Below, one piece after another: positions 61,691 through 64,000 of a stretch of 64,000 nt of DNA. The DNA lies in the NCBI GenBank assembly GCA_963848955.1, contig CAWKFQ010000023.1, forward strand, positions 1 through 64,000, given 5' to 3'. The DNA is from DASUPK01 sp963848955. GTDB taxonomy: Bacteria; Actinomycetota; Thermoleophilia; Solirubrobacterales; 70-9. Made by a program: the position numbers and the translations under genes. Position 1 is the first letter of the stretch. Each line of letters begins with the position of its first letter. The notes under the pieces are model-generated. The model was not told the DNA's origin. It saw nothing but the letters and a program-made list of their open reading frames with translations, and did no database searches.

Positions 61691-62848
61691 ATGGAGATCC
61701 GGCACGAAAAGCCGTGCGGCGCCCACCAGGGCCGTTGCTGCTCCTGCAAACCCTCCTATCGCGCGAATGTGTGGTCGAACCGCGATCGCAAGCGCATCCG
61801 CAAGACCTTCCACTCGCTGGCCGAGGCGAAGAACTGGCGCACCGATGCGCTGCTCGAGCTTCGCTCCGGGACGCTCCGGGTGGCCTCGCCGCAGACCGTC
61901 CGGGAGGCAGCCGACGTATGGCTCGACGGAGCCCGCAAGGGCACCGTCAGGGACCGCTCGGGAGGCCCGTACAAGCCGTCAACGATCCGCACCTATCGGG
62001 AGAAGCTCGACGGTTACGTCCTGCCGGCGCTGGGCGACTACAAGCTCACCGAGCTTCGCCGCCAGGAGGTCCAGACCCTCGCGGACGAGTTGCTCACTGC
62101 GGGGCTCTCGCCGTCGAGCGTCCGCAACACGATCGACCAGCTGCGTGCGATCTATCGACGGGCGATCCAGCGCGAGCAAGCCGGGGTCAACCCGACGACC
62201 AATCTCGACCTCCCGTCCTCGCGGCGGAAGCCGGTCAGGATCGCGATACCGGCCGAGGCCGATGCGCTGCTCGGGGCGCTGCCCACCGGCGACCGGGCGA
62301 CCTGGGCAACTGCGTTCTACGCGGGCCTGCGCCGCGGCGAGCTCCAGGCGCTCCGCTGCTCCGCGATCGACCTCGGCGCGAGCGAGATCCGCGTCGAGCG
62401 TTCATGGGATCAGTACGAGGGCGAGATCGACCCGAAGTCCGACGTCGAGCTCCCGCACCGTCCCGCTGCTCGCGGTCCTGCGCGACTACTTGGACGAGCA
62501 CCTGCTCGCCACCGGGCGCTCGGGTGACGACCTCGTCTTCGGTCGCACCGCCGCGCGATGCCGTTCGTGCCATCGACCCTGAGCGAGCCGTGCCGATGAT
62601 GCGTGGGAGGCGGCCGGGCTCGAGCCGGATCACGCTGCACGAGTGCCGGCACACCTTCGCCTCGCTCCTGATCGACGGCGGGCGAGAACCCGAAGGCCGT
62701 GCAGGAGTTCATGGGCCATTCGACAATCACCATGACCTTCGATCTCTACGGCCACCTGTTCCCCGGCAGCCGCGACGAGGCGCGGGCCAGGATGGACGCC
62801 TACCTCGAGGCCGAGATGGCTCCCCATGGGACAACGGCGGGACAATGA
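61691..62848 (+). CDS. tyrosine-type site-specific integrase, several frameshifts
   Basis: Starts MEIRHEKPCGAHQGRCCSCK, then SYRANVWSNRDRKRIRKTFH (Arm-binding domain) and STIRTYREKLDGYVLPALGD (core-binding domain). Catalytic Arg in TAFYAGLRRGELQALRCSAI. After about 62445 the frame shifts (VPLLAVLRDYLDEHLLATGR, then SGDDLVFG). Near 62555 and 62620 it shifts again (MPFVPSTLSE; ITLHECRHTFASLLID, H-x-x-R), and near 62680 once more (ENPKAVQEFMGHSTITMTFD, then LYGHLFPGS with the nucleophile Tyr). All catalytic residues survive across frames, so it is a recently damaged or mis-sequenced integrase of about 385 residues. It probably mobilises the element. Confidence 0.8.
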
Positions 62849-63293
62849 ACACCGGTCTAGGCGGCGCGATACGGCGCGAGGCGGAATCGAATCCGCTGGA
62901 AATAGGCACAGTCCCGCTCTAGCAAGCGCCACCTACGAATCGGAATACGCGATGGTTCGGTGCCTCGGAAGCCTGCGCGGAAGCGGGGCTTTTTCTTTCG
63001 TCTCACCAACTCGGTGTGTACGAAGAGCCCGCCTCCGGCTGAGCCCGCGCAGGGAACCGCTGTAAAGGGGCGAAATCGTCCCGATTAAGCACCCGTTAAC
63101 CGCTCGGAACTACGGCCAATTACCCATTCCGCGGCTGGGGTCCAAGATAGGATCGCTGCGGAGCTGCAGGATGCGGCAGGAGAGGAAGCTGCTGAGATGC
63201 AGGTGAGGAGCTGCTGGAAGAAGGGACCGTCATAGGGACCCGAACGGAGGCTCGAGGCGCGCATCCGGAAAATCGCCGGCAGGCGAGGCGCCG
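62849..63293. other. element right end and 445-bp intergenic region
   Basis: Contains the right direct repeat (62958-62970) and, just beyond it, AGCCTGCGCGGAAGCGGGGCTTTTTCTTT, a hairpin with a T tract. This could be the original terminator downstream of the tRNA-Glu site. The remaining 300 bases hold no convincing gene; they presumably include the promoter of the MCE gene. Confidence 0.45.
62958..62970 (+). other. attR-like direct repeat
   Basis: CGGTGCCTCGGAA, identical to 52320-52332. The bases before it (ACGAATCGGAATACGCGATGGTT) retain only patchy similarity to the tRNA-Glu 3' end. Confidence 0.5.
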
Positions 63294-64000
63294 GTGACGC
63301 CTGGGGAGGGGGCCGTCTCGACGCGGGCCACGCGCGTCAGTCGAGGGCGCGGCTTCAGCCGCACCGCCGTGATCATCGCTGTGATCCTGATCGCGGTCGC
63401 GATCGTTGTCCTGCTGCTCTCGAGCGGCGGCAACTCAAATCACTACAAGCTCGTCTTCGAGACCGGCGGCCAGCTCGTCAAGGGCAACCAGGTCCTGATC
63501 GGGGGCGCCACGGTCGGGAGCGTCGACGACGTCAAGCTGATCGACAACGGGCAGGCGCGAGGTCGACATCTCGGTCGACCGTCCCCTCCACCTGGGCACC
63601 TCCGCGATCATCCGCGCGACCTCGCTCTCGGGGATCGCCAACCGCTATGTCTCGATCCAGCCCGGTCCGGACAACGCACCCGAGCTGGGGAACGACGCGA
63701 CGATCACCCAGGTCGACACGACCGCCCCGGTCGACATCGACCAGCTCTTCAACACGCTGCGCGGCCGGGAGCGCCAGGCCCTCCGCAACATCATCCAGGG
63801 CTCCGCCACGGTCTACGCCGGCAAGGGCCCCGAGGCCAACCGGACCTACAAGTACCTGAGCCCGTCGCTGGTCGCCACGGACCGCCTGCTCCAGGAGCTC
63901 GACCGCGACCAGGGCAACCTGACGAACTTCATCGTCAGCGGAGCCGACGTGGTCTCCGCGGTGGCCGAGCGCCGGGCCGACCTCTCGGCCCTCACCCAGA
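63294..64000 (+). CDS. MCE/MlaD family protein, partial, frameshifted near 63556
   Basis: From GTG 63294, with a membrane anchor FSRTAVIIAVILIAVAIVVL and then the MCE domain: YKLVFETGGQLVKGNQVLIG, GATVGSVDDVKLIDNGQA. One extra base near 63556 shifts the frame, which continues VDISVDRPLHLGTSAIIRAT, SLSGIANRYVSIQPGPDN and DIDQLFNTLRGRERQALRNI. The gene runs past the window end. MCE proteins form hexameric shuttles for lipids or sterols with an ABC transporter, so permease genes would be expected nearby, outside this window. Confidence 0.85.
   Translation, partial: MTPGEGAVSTRATRVSRGRGFSRTAVIIAVILIAVAIVVLLLSSGGNSNHYKLVFETGGQLVKGNQVLIGGATVGSVDDVKLIDNGQARGRHLGRPSPPPGHLRDHPRDLALGDRQPLCLDPARSGQRTRAGERRDDHPGRHDRPGRHRPALQHAARPGAPGPPQHHPGLRHGLRRQGPRGQPDLQVPEPVAGRHGPPAPGARPRPGQPDELHRQRSRRGLRGGRAPGRPLGPHP

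Larger units (their letters stand above)
52320..62970. mobile_element. integrative element at tRNA-Glu(CTC), about 10.65 kb
   Basis: A 13-bp direct repeat CGGTGCCTCGGAA marks both ends (52320-52332, starting in the last bases of tRNA-Glu, and 62958-62970). A tyrosine integrase lies just inside the right end. The interior has small overlapping genes, excisionase-like HTH genes at both ends, a replication-initiator-like gene, zinc-ribbon genes and unrelated cargo. No capsid, terminase or conjugation genes are visible, so it is a satellite-like or integrative-plasmid-like element. The right-end sequence before the repeat resembles the tRNA only weakly. Confidence 0.65.

Noticed and set aside
63500..63860. 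Ser/Arg/Thr-rich open frame in the MCE region
   Set aside because: It is the wrong frame of the MCE domain; the correct continuation reads VDISVDRPLHLGTSAIIRAT in the shifted frame.

Overview
The window is a high-GC bacterial chromosome segment. Gene content points to an actinobacterium, most likely of the Thermoleophilia/Solirubrobacterales type. Supporting genes are an MCE/MlaD-type protein at the right edge, a DUF3556-like membrane protein, a MEDS plus HATPase anti-sigma-like protein, LtrA, HdeD, SpoIIAA-like and DUF2252 genes, GTG/TTG starts, and overlapping ATGA/GTGA/TTGA junctions. The lineage is an inference; no rRNA or other decisive marker is present.

Layout. 0-3.5 kb: a Tat-exported ferritin-like protein, an atypical NarL/LuxR-type regulator, an excisionase-like HTH protein and an MDR oxidoreductase, all on the minus strand. 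3.6-18.3 kb: an accessory patchwork with two copies of an MFS transporter (the second internally deleted), two copies of a VOC protein, a proline-rich tandem-repeat protein, small lipoproteins, an AraC regulator divergent from a cupin/NmrA pair, arginase-like, GST, HdeD, LtrA and DHA2-transporter genes. Pieces of a proline tRNA (3' half, GGG anticodon) and short palindromic repeats lie between these genes. 18.3-30.5 kb: small-molecule enzymes (DHFR-like, VOC, hydrolase, NmrA), USP, phospholipase C-like, SulP, Na+/H+ antiporter, AKR and a 6PGDH-like dehydrogenase. 30.5-33.2 kb: a three-gene module of exported proteins downstream of a duplicated palindrome. 33.3-52.1 kb: redox and stress genes (SDR, flavoprotein disulfide reductase, cNMP/Grx/TrxR-like fusion), a response regulator, MBL, HAD, GH25 lysozyme, FMN oxidase plus sulfatase, a DUF3556 protein, a phytoene-desaturase-like protein and a degenerate EAL protein. 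52.1-52.3 kb: tRNA-Leu(CAG) and tRNA-Glu(CTC). 52.32-62.97 kb: an integrative element at tRNA-Glu with its own HTH genes, replication-initiator-like gene, small zinc-ribbon genes and tyrosine integrase, carrying cargo (glycine-rich exported protein, secreted protein, Schlafen/AlbA protein). 63.3 kb to the end: the start of an MCE protein.

Many genes are interrupted by single-base frame changes although conserved motifs continue in the next frame, and one-base insertions predominate. I treat most of these as probable sequence errors or very recent lesions. Such genes are listed as CDS with the break stated; 'pseudogene' is used only for clear deletions or remnants. All functional calls rest on reading translated sequence and motifs; no database search was run.
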